Source: Heterobilharzia americana (taxonomy: Eukaryota > Platyhelminthes > Trematoda > Strigeidida > Schistosomatidae). Taken from it: a DNA stretch of 64,000 bases. The stretch is from assembly GCA_944470555.2 (NCBI GenBank), contig OX104129.1:66457747-66521746 (forward strand), in the 5' to 3' direction. The notes below the pieces were generated by a model, which was not told the origin of the DNA, did no database searches, and was given only the letters and a program-made list of their open reading frames with translations. Shown one piece after another: positions 1 through 9,493 of the stretch. A program made the position numbers and the translations under genes. Position 1 is the first letter of the stretch. Each line of letters begins with the position of its first letter.

Positions 1-960
1 TCGTACCAATTGAATTAGGGGTTTTCCATCAAGAATTTCCTGAGCTTCAGTTCCTGATGCCGAATTTTGTCAAATGAATTCTTGTCATAAAACAGTACAG
101 CTACAGAACACCCTTCATCTAGATTTGGCTGATATATTCAAGATAATCCAGTAAATGAGTGCCAGAAACTCTGGTTATAGGAACCAATGCTGGAAAGCCG
201 AAGATAGGTTGTTACTGAATAGATGATCAACGTTACTATTCTTTACAATTTCCTTCAGCACTTTAGAAACCGGTGATATGAGGCTGATTCAGTGATGCTT
301 ACCTTACCATACAGTCACTCCAGATTCATGAGTGGGAAGAGCATGGATAATTTCACAGACTGACATGTAGTATTCACCGCTCAGTGACGACGAAAATGAC
401 TTTAGAATCAAGGAAAGTATTCCCTGACCTCCGTTTCAAGGACAACAGCAGACATCCCGCCTGCAACGTCTGTAAAAGCAGGCTTCGATGAGCTAGTTGC
501 TCTGTGAATATTTCGGGCCTTAAACTGCACATTTCTGACCCCAGGAGGTGTTGTTAACCACTCTATCCCAGGTGCCTTAGCTTTATTGACTTATAAGGTC
601 GCGAAGTAGTTGCTGAAAAGCTTTACAATATGCTTATGGTGATCTTTTACATCCCTAACACTGACAATACATTCTGTTAGTCTGGATTTAGATGATTTCA
701 ACCTGAATTCAAGGAACTTCGTAAGAGATTTTATGTTGTCAGGTGATAGAGATGGTTTTTGCCTGTCAAATGGCTTTCTGTATACTCAAACAAACAGCAT
801 CAGAACAAACGTTAGACATCGTGACTGGTGAAGAAAAGCAATTTTGCCTACGAAACCGGGCAGCACGTTTCGTAGAAGACGTCAAAGAGGGGTTGGAATA
901 AATAGCGCTTTCGAAATCCTGGATTTTGTGCATTTCACTGGTGCAATGTGGTTGTAGCAT
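1..960 (-). mobile_element. Decayed CR1-like LINE, reverse transcriptase part
   Basis: Read on the minus strand, this stretch gives pieces of a non-LTR reverse transcriptase in shifting frames. Near 550-730 the 'KFLEFRL' and 'HHKHIVKLFSNYFA' type sequence resembles the linker before the RT. Near 180-260 there is a 'LSALQHGF'-like block, and at 20-120 a remnant of the 'YDFNKAFDKIRHQEL' block (catalytic motif A of CR1-type RTs). Many stops and frame breaks are present. The element runs off the left edge, so the catalytic FADD motif is not seen. Family assignment rests on motif order only; a jockey-like origin is possible. Not functional. Confidence 0.55.
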
Positions 961-1087
961 TTTATTTCACTGTATTGTGTTGATGTTGATGTAGCAACTC
1001 ATTGAACATTTTTTGTTTAGTTGTACTGAAAAAGGCTTTTTGCTCGCTCGTTGACTAATACAATATCCAGGAAGAGGTTTAACTTTA

Positions 1088-1345
1088 ATGCTAGTTCACA
1101 GTTTGAATGTTTGGTCCATGGTACATCATGATACACTAGTTATATCATTGAAGGCCTTGGAACTATTGGAACAACGACTAATTACTGCACAAACTGCTGT
1201 GGTTCGTGACGAATGTATCAATGAAACAAATTTGCATCCTTTAGCCCCTGATTGGTTCAGTGCTGCAGTGGAAGGTGAAACTGAAGACCACCAGGGAAAG
1301 TCATATGATGAACCTACATGGTCACGGTTGATACATATATTATAA
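1088..1345 (+). CDS. Unrecognised 85-codon open frame, possible exon
   Basis: An 85-residue open frame between the two LINE remnants, with balanced composition (ALELLEQRLITAQ, DECINETNLHPLAPDWF). No family is recognised. A 'ttgtttag' acceptor-like site lies about 60 bases upstream, but no clear donor follows and the frame simply stops at TAA. The minus strand here shows no LINE motif, so this may be separate DNA inserted in or flanking the LINE. It could be a host exon, a retroposed fragment or chance. Confidence 0.2.
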   Translation: MLVHSLNVWSMVHHDTLVISLKALELLEQRLITAQTAVVRDECINETNLHPLAPDWFSAAVEGETEDHQGKSYDEPTWSRLIHIL

Positions 1346-1699
1346 CAAAGAATAGTTGAAAATGCTTCGTTGGATGCGTTGGTATGGTACCCATTCTAAT
1401 CTTAACATCGCAATGAGAGTTTGAATTTAATGTTTACATAATTTTTCTATGGTGCCGCCATTTGTTTGAAATGTAAAGCAGATTCTAGATCAAGGCAAAA
1501 TGCTGTAGTACTACGGTCACTCTTTGGGAACTGATGACCAGTATCTATGATGGGACAGCTGAGATTATTAGCAAAACTTAAGCATGATACATTATGCAGT
1601 CACGTTAGGCTCGGAACATATTGAGATCACCCACCAACCTGTAGGGTGGGAGCAAAAGATCTATGCCTTTTGAGAACTTTTGAAGCTTACCAATAGAAT

Positions 1700-1960
1700 T
1701 GTTAGATGTCAAATTTTATGTCAATAACCCAATTTGAAAATGACATAAAGACCGTGAGCCTGATGGATTTTGGCAAAAAATTGTCATATTTAAAGGTAGA
1801 ATTTGGGGGACGGTACACCCGACCAAAAAGAAAACAGAGGTAGCTTACAGACCTTGCAATAAGATGGACAGAATTTTTCGATGCTTGGCTCCAGAGTGCC
1901 AGTTGGAGTTCAAGTTCAACACAAATTAACATATGTAAGACAAACTCTCCAATGGTCATT
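1700..1960 (-). pseudogene. CR1-like LINE endonuclease fragment
   Basis: An 85-codon minus-strand frame contains 'GRVYRPPNSTFKYDNFL', the VYRPPNS signature of the apurinic-type endonuclease of CR1/jockey LINEs. It lies upstream, in transcription order, of the RT remnant at 1-960, so both probably belong to one decayed minus-strand element. The following conserved GDFN block is not readable. Confidence 0.5.
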
Positions 1961-2592
1961 TACCCCTTCGCTGAAATACAGTGTAGCTGTTTAGGGACAG
2001 ATGAAAGTCGAAAAATCTGAGGTACTCCAAGCTTCAGTAACCATAATGACCGAAGAATATAACTTGTAACTAGTTTTTGGTCGGTAAACCTAATAAGACA
2101 ATTTGCAAGCACACATCCCATGTTATAAGGTGAAGGTTCTAGTTATCCATAATAATAATAATTCCTGAATATACAGGCACACCATTTTTACAGGTATGAA
2201 TAAGTTGATATGCAAATTACATTCATCTTCATGGAAGGTAATCTCAATCCCCACCTATTGTCACTAGAAGATATAAGTGCTGCATGTTCATATAATGGAA
2301 CATCCCAGCAGAATAGGTGTGCAGAAAATTTACAAGGTGGACAAGTGGAAGTATTGTCTTCACATTAACAAAAGAAACCAGGTTTGTATCTAGACACTAC
2401 AGGTATTATCTGGAGAAAAATAAAGCTTGAAGCTAATACTTCTATTGTAGCAGTTTGTACTTTTTGCTTGAGATAATGATGAAAAGTTTATGAATTGTTT
2501 ACATACTGTGCTTCATTGACGATTCCAGGACTGTATAATTCATCCATGTTAACACCATTCCACAACGAAAATTCATAATCTTGATGAATATT
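1961..2592. other. Non-coding stretch
   Basis: AT-rich sequence with an 'ataataataataatt' run at 2150-2163. No gene or repeat family is recognised. Confidence 0.5.
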
Positions 2593-2724
2593 ATGACTGA
2601 AAGCCAAATGTCTTCACTTTTCCAACTCCAGCATCCAGGAGCCATGGACATGTTTGAATGCACCGAATGGGCTTCCAGAACATCTTGTCCTTCGTTTTCA
2701 CGGGTCGTGACAGCCTTGCAGTTG
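2593..2724 (+). CDS. Candidate first exon, 44 codons ending at a consensus donor
   Basis: An ATG at 2593 opens 44 codons (starting MTESQMSSLFQLQ, ending VVTALQL) that stop exactly at the consensus donor G|gtaagt at 2725-2730. The upstream frame is open back to 2539 but offers no earlier acceptor. A possible acceptor 'tagtccag' follows about 75 bases downstream, but splicing there leads to a stop after about ten codons. The composition looks protein-like; no family is recognised. The function is unknown, and it may be chance next to a good donor. Confidence 0.27.
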
Positions 2725-3332
2725 GTAAGTGTTGGACTTTTCTGGTCACTTTAATAATGAGTAAATTCTAGATTTTAATAATTATGAAGTTGTAGTCCAG
2801 TGGACGTTTTTTATTTCTGCTTGTTGTAGTTAGGTATTCTGAACTTGGTAAAACTGGTTACCCTCCATGAAGGGTAGTTTCAGCCATGGTCTGTTCCTTA
2901 AGTAATTAATTATCGATGACAACAAAGTCAACGTTTAGAACTGAATTATTTTTCTACAACGAGAAAAAACAGACAAGGCAGCAGGCAGAGAAAGCAAGAA
3001 TTTCAACAAGGAGAGTGTTTTCTATGTTCATGTTTCTCCCTATTTAACTTCCCTTGCTGTGGCTTTCATTGTATATCCTTATTCTGCAGAGTATTTAAAA
3101 ATATAAATTTCATGCTGTCATGTGGTGTAGGATTTCTGTTTTTGATTACCGTGTTGTGTGGGGCAGAATGTGCTGTTAGTTTGAGGTGGTAACTTATGGA
3201 AGTCTCCTCAACGCTTCGTATGAAAGGTCAGTGTATGTGTGGTGGCTCTCATTATACATTAGGAGAGCCGAGTATACGAAGTGTCGTGGAAGAGACTGTC
3301 GGTGTATTCGATAAGCCGTAGAAGTCACCAGA
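2725..3332. other. Non-coding stretch, probably 3-prime UTR of the interrupted LINE in part
   Basis: No open frame with recognisable content. The part next to 3333 lies just downstream (minus strand) of the stop codon of the CR1-like LINE and is probably its 3-prime UTR. The element's end is not visible. Confidence 0.4.
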
Positions 3333-3372
3333 TTATAAGAAGTCAGCCAGTAACCGACCAAATTCAGAGATT
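3333..3372 (-). pseudogene. Final codons of CR1-like LINE ORF2, separated by the LTR insertion
   Basis: On the minus strand these bases read ISEFGRLLADFL then TAA (3333-3335). They continue in frame from the LINE coding sequence on the other side of the LTR element (ending PAEVKASKS at about 9015-9045), if one 4-bp target copy is removed. The joined C-terminus has the form expected of CR1-type ORF2 ends. This fixes the insertion point of the Gypsy element inside the last dozen codons. Confidence 0.65.
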
Positions 3373-3787
3373 TGTAGTGCACCTTCCTGGCACCAAAATA
3401 TAACTAGGGTTAAAATAAATAGTTTAAATTAAATTAACTAAATAAATCTCTAGCTTGCCTCCGGATGCTTAGGGTGTTTTAAGTTTTGTTTTAACGAGCA
3501 TGCATCCGAGCAGGCTTGGACGCCATTTTTGCGCTCCATTGTGCTGATCACCACGCACGTACTCCGAGTCCCTAGTTCAGCCTTACAAGCCAGATAAGTT
3601 GATTAAACTTTTCCCTCATTCATTATTATTACATTTACCTTAAATACATTGCGTATCAGTTCTTTTGATTTGTGTTTTGTTATCAGTACTTACACGTTAG
3701 GTAAAGTACTGGTTAAGCAGGTACTAGAGCACATCAAATTAAGTAGGGTTGATCAAACGTTACGGAATTGTAACACGCATCCCTACA
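3373..3787 (+). repeat. 5-prime LTR
   Basis: 415 bp, starting tgtagtgcacc and ending cgcatccctaca, identical to 8597-9011 except for one base. As in other Gypsy elements it should hold the promoter and polyadenylation signals. No clear TATA box was assigned. Confidence 0.95.
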
Positions 3788-3791
3788 AAAT

Positions 3792-3804
3792 TGGTGAGCC
3801 CGAG
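3792..3804 (+). other. Primer-binding site
   Basis: tggtgagcccgag begins four bases after the 5-prime LTR. It differs at two positions from the tggtgaccccgac complement of tRNA-Trp 3-prime ends, the primer reported for CsRn1-type elements. The tRNA assignment is inference. Confidence 0.6.
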
Positions 3805-3974
3805 TATCACTTCTTACTTTGTCTAGTACCTTTGTTCTCTTGCGTTGATTTGTCTGGCCTATTTTTGTTTTTGGCACGGTCTAGCGTTTTTTTTATTATT
3901 GCACTCCTCATTGGTTATTTTTGCATTGTAATTTTTTTTATTATCACTATCGTGCCTCGTTAATTCCCTGATCA

Positions 3975-4814
3975 ATGGCGGATAACGACTCGACTGCGCA
4001 GATGGCCGTAACCCTCCAGCTTCCCACCTTCTGGGCCCACAGACCATCTGCATGGTTCTCCCATGTGGAAGCTCAGTTTGCCTTGAGACACATTCAATCA
4101 CAAGAAACTAAGTCCAACTTAGTCATCGTCAGCTTACCGGAAAATGTGATGGAAGACGTCTCAGATGTGCTAGATGACCCAGCACCGAATCTTTACGATC
4201 GCCTCAAAACCGCCCTCATCAAACGTGTTGCACTTACTGACCAGCAGAAAGTGCAAGAACTTTTCAGGGATGTGCATCTGGGTGATCGCAAGCCGACGCA
4301 ACTGCTTCGTCAGATGAAGCAGCTGATTGCTGACTTCAACATTGATGAAGCATTTCTCAAGCAACTGTGGTTACAGAGGTTACCACAGTCGGTTCAAGGG
4401 ATCCTCGCACCCTTCCATAAGTGTCCCTTAATAGAGCTGGCGGAAGCGGCTGACAGAGCTGTGGATGCTACGAAACCCAACACTAGTATCTCAGCTGCAC
4501 TGTCTACTGCCACGGATTCGTCCAAAAACCCACATCCTCCCTCGGCTGTTGAGCCAACAAGTTTCGATGTTATAGCTCACATCTCGAAATTGTATGAGTT
4601 GTGCAGCATCAGGAACGAAATGCGGTCTGGTAGTTCTTCCAACGGTCGCACGTCTCGCTCGCGCAACAGGTCTGCCTCCCGTACCAGCGGCAGGCGTTCC
4701 AAATCGCGACAATCCCAACCCAGGTTGTGCTGGTACCATAAACGTTATGGTGCCAATGCCAAAAGGTGCACTCGACCTTGCACCTTCGAGGCTAACCAGG
4801 CGGGAAACGTGTGA
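3975..4814 (+). CDS. gag: Gag polyprotein of the Gypsy element
   Basis: 279 residues from the ATG at 3975. The N-terminal part (LPTFWAHRPSAWFSHVEAQF, residues about 15-34) is typical of capsid-type Gag of invertebrate Gypsy elements. A Ser/Arg-rich basic region (residues about 217-250) follows, then a zinc box C252-x2-H255-x9-C265-x3-C269, the CHCC arrangement that sets CsRn1-type elements apart from CCHC retroelements. It should assemble the virus-like particle and package RNA. The frame is intact and ends at TGA 4812-4814, overlapping pro in the minus-1 frame behind a GGGAAAC heptamer. Confidence 0.9.
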   Translation: MADNDSTAQMAVTLQLPTFWAHRPSAWFSHVEAQFALRHIQSQETKSNLVIVSLPENVMEDVSDVLDDPAPNLYDRLKTALIKRVALTDQQKVQELFRDVHLGDRKPTQLLRQMKQLIADFNIDEAFLKQLWLQRLPQSVQGILAPFHKCPLIELAEAADRAVDATKPNTSISAALSTATDSSKNPHPPSAVEPTSFDVIAHISKLYELCSIRNEMRSGSSSNGRTSRSRNRSASRTSGRRSKSRQSQPRLCWYHKRYGANAKRCTRPCTFEANQAGNV

Positions 4815-4846
4815 GCCAGCACGTGACGGCGACTAACGTCGCTGGC
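4802..4846 (+). promoter_or_regulatory. Programmed minus-1 ribosomal frameshift signal
   Basis: The heptamer G GGA AAC (4802-4808) sits in the correct X XXY YYZ phase of the gag frame, four bases before the gag stop. After a 6-nt spacer comes a GC-rich stem, GCCAGC (4815-4820) with GCTGGC (4841-4846), extended inside by GACG (4825-4828) with CGTC (4837-4840). A minus-1 slip joins gag to the pro frame, which is open from here. GGGAAAC is an established slippery heptamer in retroviral gag-pro junctions. Confidence 0.75.
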
Positions 4847-5152
4847 GAGCCACTTCCATGTCGCCTCTTCTTCGTCACTGATCGACATTCTGGGATACGC
4901 TTCCTAGTTGACACTGGGGCAGAAGCTAGCGTCATCCCACCTACGAAGGAAGAGCGTCTGCGGCCAATGTCTCTGCAACTTCGTGCCGCCAACGGTTCGC
5001 CCATCACAACCTATGGTCGGAGATTCCTCGATCTCAACCTTGGATTGCGTCGTCCCTTTCGTTGGGTTTTCATAGTGGGATGTGACCACCGGCATTATTG
5101 GTATGGATCTCTTGCAGCACTATCAGCTGCTGGTAGATGCTGGCAAGCATAA
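4811..5152 (+). CDS. pro: Retropepsin-like protease, N-terminal part of Pol
   Basis: The frame is entered by the minus-1 slip. [14 protein letters not shown] (about residues 31-44 counted from 4811) carries the catalytic Asp-Thr-Gly of aspartic proteases that mature Gag-Pol. In intact relatives protease is followed without interruption by RT. Here homology moves to the frame of the RT segment at about 5076-5084 (a net +1 change), after which this frame is out of register up to its stop at 5150-5152. As sequenced, pro and RT are therefore disconnected. Confidence 0.82.
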   Translation: MSQHVTATNVAGEPLPCRLFFVTDRHSGIRFLVDTGAEASVIPPTKEERLRPMSLQLRAANGSPITTYGRRFLDLNLGLRRPFRWVFIVGCDHRHYWYGSLAALSAAGRCWQA

Positions 5153-6575
5153 GTTGATAGATTCTACCACAACACTCTCTGTTTCCGGTATAGTCACAAA
5201 GACGCCGCCCCTCAGTCCCGTGTACTGCACGACGGACGCTTCTAGTCCCTATGCGTCTATCATTCAGTCCTTTCCGGATGTCTTTAAGCCAAGTCGTTGT
5301 GTCCCTTGTGTGACTTCGAACGTTTCTCATCACATAACGACGACTGGCCCGCCAGTATTTGCGAAACCACGGCGATTATCCCCGGAGAAACTGCGTGCTG
5401 TAAAAGCCGAGTTCGAACACATGCTTGAAATGGGAATAATCAGACCATCCAACAGTCCATGGTCTTCACCCTTGCATGTGGTACCCAAGAACAATGGCAT
5501 GGACTGGAGGCCTTGTGGTGACTACCGAAGGCTCAACGCTAAAACGATTCCAGATCGTTACCCAGTCCCTCACATTCACGACTTGACTGCATCTTTAAAA
5601 GGCTCGGTTATCTTCAGTAAGCTTGACTTGACGCGTGCATATCATCAGATCCCGGTTCATCCTGATGATGTTCCCAAGACAGCCGTCATTACACCGTTTG
5701 GTCTTTTTGAGTTCCTCCGTATGCCTTTTGGTCTTCGCAATGCAGCACAAACCTTCCAACGTTTTATTCACGATGTTTTACGTGGACTCGATTTCGCCTA
5801 TGCCTACCTAGACGATATACTAATCGCTAGTCCAGACGAAGACACTCATTTTAACCACTTGAAACAGGTTTTCGCCAGACTGTCAGAGCATTCGATGACA
5901 GTCAACCTGGCCAAATGCCAGATTGGCGTTCGTTCACTAAAATTTTTGGGACACGTTATCGACGAGCAAGGCATTCGCCCACTACCTGAAAAGGTACAGG
6001 CGATCCAAGACTTCCCAGTCCCAGCGTCACTTAAAGCTCTGCGTGTGTTTCTGGGTATGGTGAGCTATTATCGTCGCTTCGTTCCCCAATGTGCGCACAT
6101 TTTGACTGCACTGACCGACCTGCTGAAAAGTAAATGTAAAACTTTCAGCTTGACTCCTGAGGCACTAGAAGCATTTCGCAAGATCAAAACCGCAATAGCA
6201 GACGCCACGATGCTGGTGCATCAAGACGTAAACCTACCTCTTAGCATTGCGGTTGACGCCTCTAACACGGCCATTGGAGCTGTGTTGCAACAACTTTCGG
6301 ATCACACTTGGATCCCAGTTGCATTCTTCTCCCGGAAGTTATCCACCTGCGAAATGCGGTACAGCACTTTCGGCAGGGAACTGCTCGCCATATATGCCTC
6401 AGTGAAACATTTTCGTCATTTTGTGGAAGGTCGTGACTTCATCATCTTTACCGACCATAAACCTCTGACGTATGCCTTACACACCACTACTGACAGATAT
6501 TCACCGCGTGAATTACGTCACCTAGATTATATTTCGCAATTCACGTCGGACATCCGTCATATTTCTGGTGAATAA
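5082..6575 (+). pseudogene. pol: Reverse transcriptase and RNase H domains of Pol
   Basis: 497 codons. RT motifs in order: [15 protein letters not shown] (motif A), [18 protein letters not shown] (motif B), YLDDILIAS near residue 243 (motif C, catalytic Asp pair), then FLGHVID. RNase H follows, with [14 protein letters not shown] near residue 390 and [11 protein letters not shown] near 456. It copies element RNA to DNA and removes the RNA strand. The frame ends at TAA 6573-6575 inside the conserved 'GENPVADALSR' linker. A one-base change there shifts the reading to the frame starting aaccct at 6574, so the domain is sound but detached from integrase. Confidence 0.92.
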
Positions 6576-6726
6576 CCCTGTCGCGGACGCACTGTCTCGC
6601 GTTTGCACCACTACTTTGCCTCGAGCAGTCGACTTACGGAAGATTGCCGAACTTCAGGATTCAGACGAGGAGATTGAAAAACTTCAACACTCATCCTCTC
6701 TGAAGATACAGCGTTACCGCTCCTGA
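6574..6726 (+). pseudogene. Pol linker between RNase H and integrase, third frame
   Basis: NPVADALSRV opens this frame, followed by about 40 codons of acidic linker to TGA at 6724-6726. The homologous reading leaves this frame at about 6705-6722 for the integrase frame. It is flanked by two frame breaks. Confidence 0.75.
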
Positions 6727-7187
6727 ACAGTGAAGTGTCAATATTGTGCGACACCTCCACAGGCACACCCAGACCGGTTGTTCCTTTACCCTTGCGTAAG
6801 CATGTTTTTGATGCTTTGCACAATCTTTCACATCCTGGCATCCGTGCCACTGACAAGCTCATATCTGCTAGGTTTGTTTGGCCTGGTATTAACCGTGATG
6901 TTCGAAACTGGACACGGTCATGTATTCAGTGCCAACGTTCCAAGGTGAATCGTCACAACATCCCACCACTTGGAACTTTCGCCAAACCGGACTCACGATT
7001 CGCTCATGTCCACTTAGACATTGTCGGCCCACTTCCACCCTCCAATGGATATAGTTACCTACTGACATGTGTCGATAGGTTTACTCGCTGGCCGTTAGCC
7101 ATCCCACTGTCTAACATTACTGCCGAAACAGTAAGTCGGGTTTCGTCGAAGGATGGGTTTCACAGTTTGGATGCCCTTCCACCGTGA
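6720..7187 (+). pseudogene. Integrase N-terminal zinc domain and start of catalytic core
   Basis: Contains the HHCC zinc-binding module (H-x3-H in HNLSHPG, then CIQC in RSCIQCQRSK) and the core start FAHVHLDIVGPLPP with the first catalytic Asp, then YLLTCVDRFTRWP. The reading leaves this frame at about 7141-7147. The trailing residues SSKDGFHSLDALPP are out-of-frame sequence. Confidence 0.88.
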
Positions 7188-7744
7188 CAACCGACAGAGG
7201 CCAACAGTTCGAATCCGCTACCTTCCAGAAGCTGATGAATCTGTTGGGATGCAAACGCATCCGCACTACCGCATATCATCCAGCTTCCAATGGTTTGGTG
7301 GAGCGATTCCACCGACACCTTAAGAGCGCACTAATGGCAGTCGACAATATGAAATGGACTGAGTCTCTGCCGTTGGTTCTTCTCAGCATCCGTTCTACAC
7401 TCAAGACGGATATACAGTGTACACCTGCTGAGTTAGTTTACGGTAGTAACTTACGTTTGCCGGGTGAGATGGTCGCTTCAGACTGTAGTGACCCAACTCC
7501 TACCGATATCCATGGCTATGCTCAAACTCTTAAGTTACACATGCGTCGCCTCCAACCCTCATCCACACGGATACAGTGTAGACGGGTGCAGTTGGATAAA
7601 AGACTCCAAGATTGCACTCACGTCTTTGTGCGTTGTGACGGTGTACGTAAACCCTTACAGCCACCATACGACGGACCTTCAAGGTTCTCAGTAGGAAAGA
7701 AAAGTTTTTCGTCATTGACAGATCTGGACGGCAGGATTCTATAA
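7145..7744 (+). pseudogene. Integrase catalytic core, second part
   Basis: Continues the core with VTTDRGQQFES (second catalytic Asp) and ASNGLVERFHRHLK (catalytic Glu), completing the DDE triad that joins element DNA to the target. TPAELVYGSNLRLPGE follows, as in other Gypsy integrases. At about 7676-7682 (PPYDGPS) one base appears to be missing and the reading moves to the frame of the C-terminal part. Confidence 0.88.
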
Positions 7745-7968
7745 GTGTCGATCGTTTGAAGGCAGCTTATATAGAGGACGACCCACCTTCCTCTACACCG
7801 ACACAACTAGAAAAACCCTTGCCGCCAGACTCCCAAACAGACTCGTTTAGTCGCGCGTACCCTGAACCTTCTAAAAGAGCCACGTCTAGTAACACTGATC
7901 CAGTACCCTCTACACGTGCTGGGAGGCGTGTACATTGGCCCAAGCGATACGCCAGTTTCGTTAATTAG
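7682..7968 (+). pseudogene. Integrase C-terminal segment
   Basis: This frame starts KVLSRKEKFFVIDRSGR and passes through SVDRLKAAY, the beta-strand GPY/F-like C-terminal region of Gypsy integrases. It ends with a Ser/Pro-rich tail and RAGRRVHWPKRYASFVN before TAG at about 7966. Confidence 0.8.
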
Positions 7969-8596
7969 CCCCAGCGCAACTTCACACTTGGTGAATTCGG
8001 AGTTTCAACTACTTTGTCGTGGCATACACTTCAATGCGTTTTCATATCTAAAGTTTTCAAAGGTCTTGTTCACTACTTTGCAAACAGTTTTTTTTCAAAA
8101 AAAAGAAAAACCAAAAATACAATTTAAATTCCGAAAACTTTTTTTGGTTGGTTATTATTATTTTTTTTTTCTGTACTCCTCCCACTTCGAATTGTTTGGT
8201 TTTCTTTTCTTAGCACTCTAATGTCCTATTTCTTTCTTCTTGCAGAACCTAGAAAATGCGTTGAAAATTGGATACAATTGGCCGCTGACGATGCTACTTG
8301 GATCGTTCTTCGGTTCTCTTTGTACCAATTTCCCCCTGTACACTCCCCGGTAGATTAAGAAGCAATAGGGAAAAGTAGACGGAGGCTTTGGGTCACCTTC
8401 CACCACTGCGAGAAGGGTTGCGTCTAGACGCAAAGTTCTCTTACCTCGTAGGTGTGCATAGTTGCACTAGCTTCGGAGACCCACACGTCACCTACTCCAT
8501 CACCAATATGGAAAGGTGTTGCGTGTCCGCCTCGCAGTCGCCTCCTAGGATCGAAGGTTGCCGGTATCCCAACAACCTTCTAGGAGGGGGATAACC
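7969..8596 (+). other. 3-prime untranslated region of the Gypsy element with polypurine tract
   Basis: No coding sequence. The purine run aggagggggat at 8582-8592 lies just before the 3-prime LTR (8597) and is the likely plus-strand primer. The final six bases are not purely purine, a small departure from the usual abutting arrangement. Confidence 0.65.
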
Positions 8597-9011
8597 TGTA
8601 GTGCACCTTCCTGGCACCAAAATATAACTAGGGCTAAAATAAATAGTTTAAATTAAATTAACTAAATAAATCTCTAGCTTGCCTCCGGATGCTTAGGGTG
8701 TTTTAAGTTTTGTTTTAACGAGCATGCATCCGAGCAGGCTTGGACGCCATTTTTGCGCTCCATTGTGCTGATCACCACGCACGTACTCCGAGTCCCTAGT
8801 TCAGCCTTACAAGCCAGATAAGTTGATTAAACTTTTCCCTCATTCATTATTATTACATTTACCTTAAATACATTGCGTATCAGTTCTTTTGATTTGTGTT
8901 TTGTTATCAGTACTTACACGTTAGGTAAAGTACTGGTTAAGCAGGTACTAGAGCACATCAAATTAAGTAGGGTTGATCAAACGTTACGGAATTGTAACAC
9001 GCATCCCTACA
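8597..9011 (+). repeat. 3-prime LTR
   Basis: A 415-bp copy of the 5-prime LTR with one substitution (8634). The short open frames here mirror those of the 5-prime copy and are not genes. Confidence 0.95.
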
Positions 9012-9472
9012 TATTGATTTGGAGGCCTTCACTTCAGCTGGAAGTCTGTTCCACAACTGAGAGAATTTGACGGTGAAGACGTTTGTGCGCAGGCGGGACT
9101 TGAACGATTTCATTTTGACGCTATGGTCGTGATTGCGCAGATCGTGACAACTGTTGTGTTCGAACTGAAACTCACCACTGGCTGTAAACCTGTTTACGTA
9201 ACACATTAAAGAAGTGTCAGGTTAATTTTGAGTCGTCTCATCCAAAGTGTTTCTGGACTTAGTGTTCTGCATCTGGTGCTGTAGTCCTGTTTGCAATCGT
9301 GTCCTAACAATCTAGCTGTGAAATACCTTTGGACACCCTCTATTTTATGTTTGTCTATTATGCGGATACCACTCAGTATAAATGGACAGTATTCTAACAG
9401 TGGATGTACGCACGTTTTGTAAAGTAGCGACCTGACTTTTTTGAAGTGGAAGTTACGAACTATGCAACCCAT
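9012..9472 (-). pseudogene. LINE ORF2 C-terminal region
   Basis: Two frames (9206-9472 and 9012-9206) with SLLYKTCVHPLLEYCPFI, HKIEGVQRYFTARL and FSQLWNRLPAEVKASKS, the classic post-RT region of CR1 ORF2. The second frame break lies near 9206. The reading is cut by the LTR at 9011 and resumes at 3372. Confidence 0.8.
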
Positions 9473-9493
9473 TAGGACCCTAGATTTGCGAGT

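Larger units (their letters stand above)
3373..9011 (+). mobile_element. Complete Ty3/Gypsy LTR retrotransposon, CsRn1/Boudicca-like
   Basis: A 5639-bp element with two 415-bp LTRs (TG...CA), a primer-binding site, gag, pro, reverse transcriptase, RNase H, integrase and a purine-rich tract, in Ty3/Gypsy order. The LTRs differ at one base (T at 3410, C at 8634), which implies recent insertion. Flanking tetranucleotides GATT (3369-3372) and TATT (9012-9015) match at three of four positions, a plausible 4-bp target duplication. The Gag CHCC box points to the CsRn1 clade, known from flukes. pol has at least five frame breaks (near 5078, 6573, 6715, 7143, 7679), so this copy as sequenced is not autonomous. 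Confidence 0.93.

Noticed and set aside
3194..3382. 62-codon minus-strand frame crossing the left LTR border
   Set aside because: The LINE homology across the insertion uses another frame and stops at 3333-3335. This frame joins LTR and UTR bases by chance.
3649..3963. 104-codon hydrophobic frame starting in the 5-prime LTR
   Set aside because: It crosses the LTR border and primer-binding site, and its LTR half is repeated at 8873-9070. It is LTR and leader sequence, not a gene.
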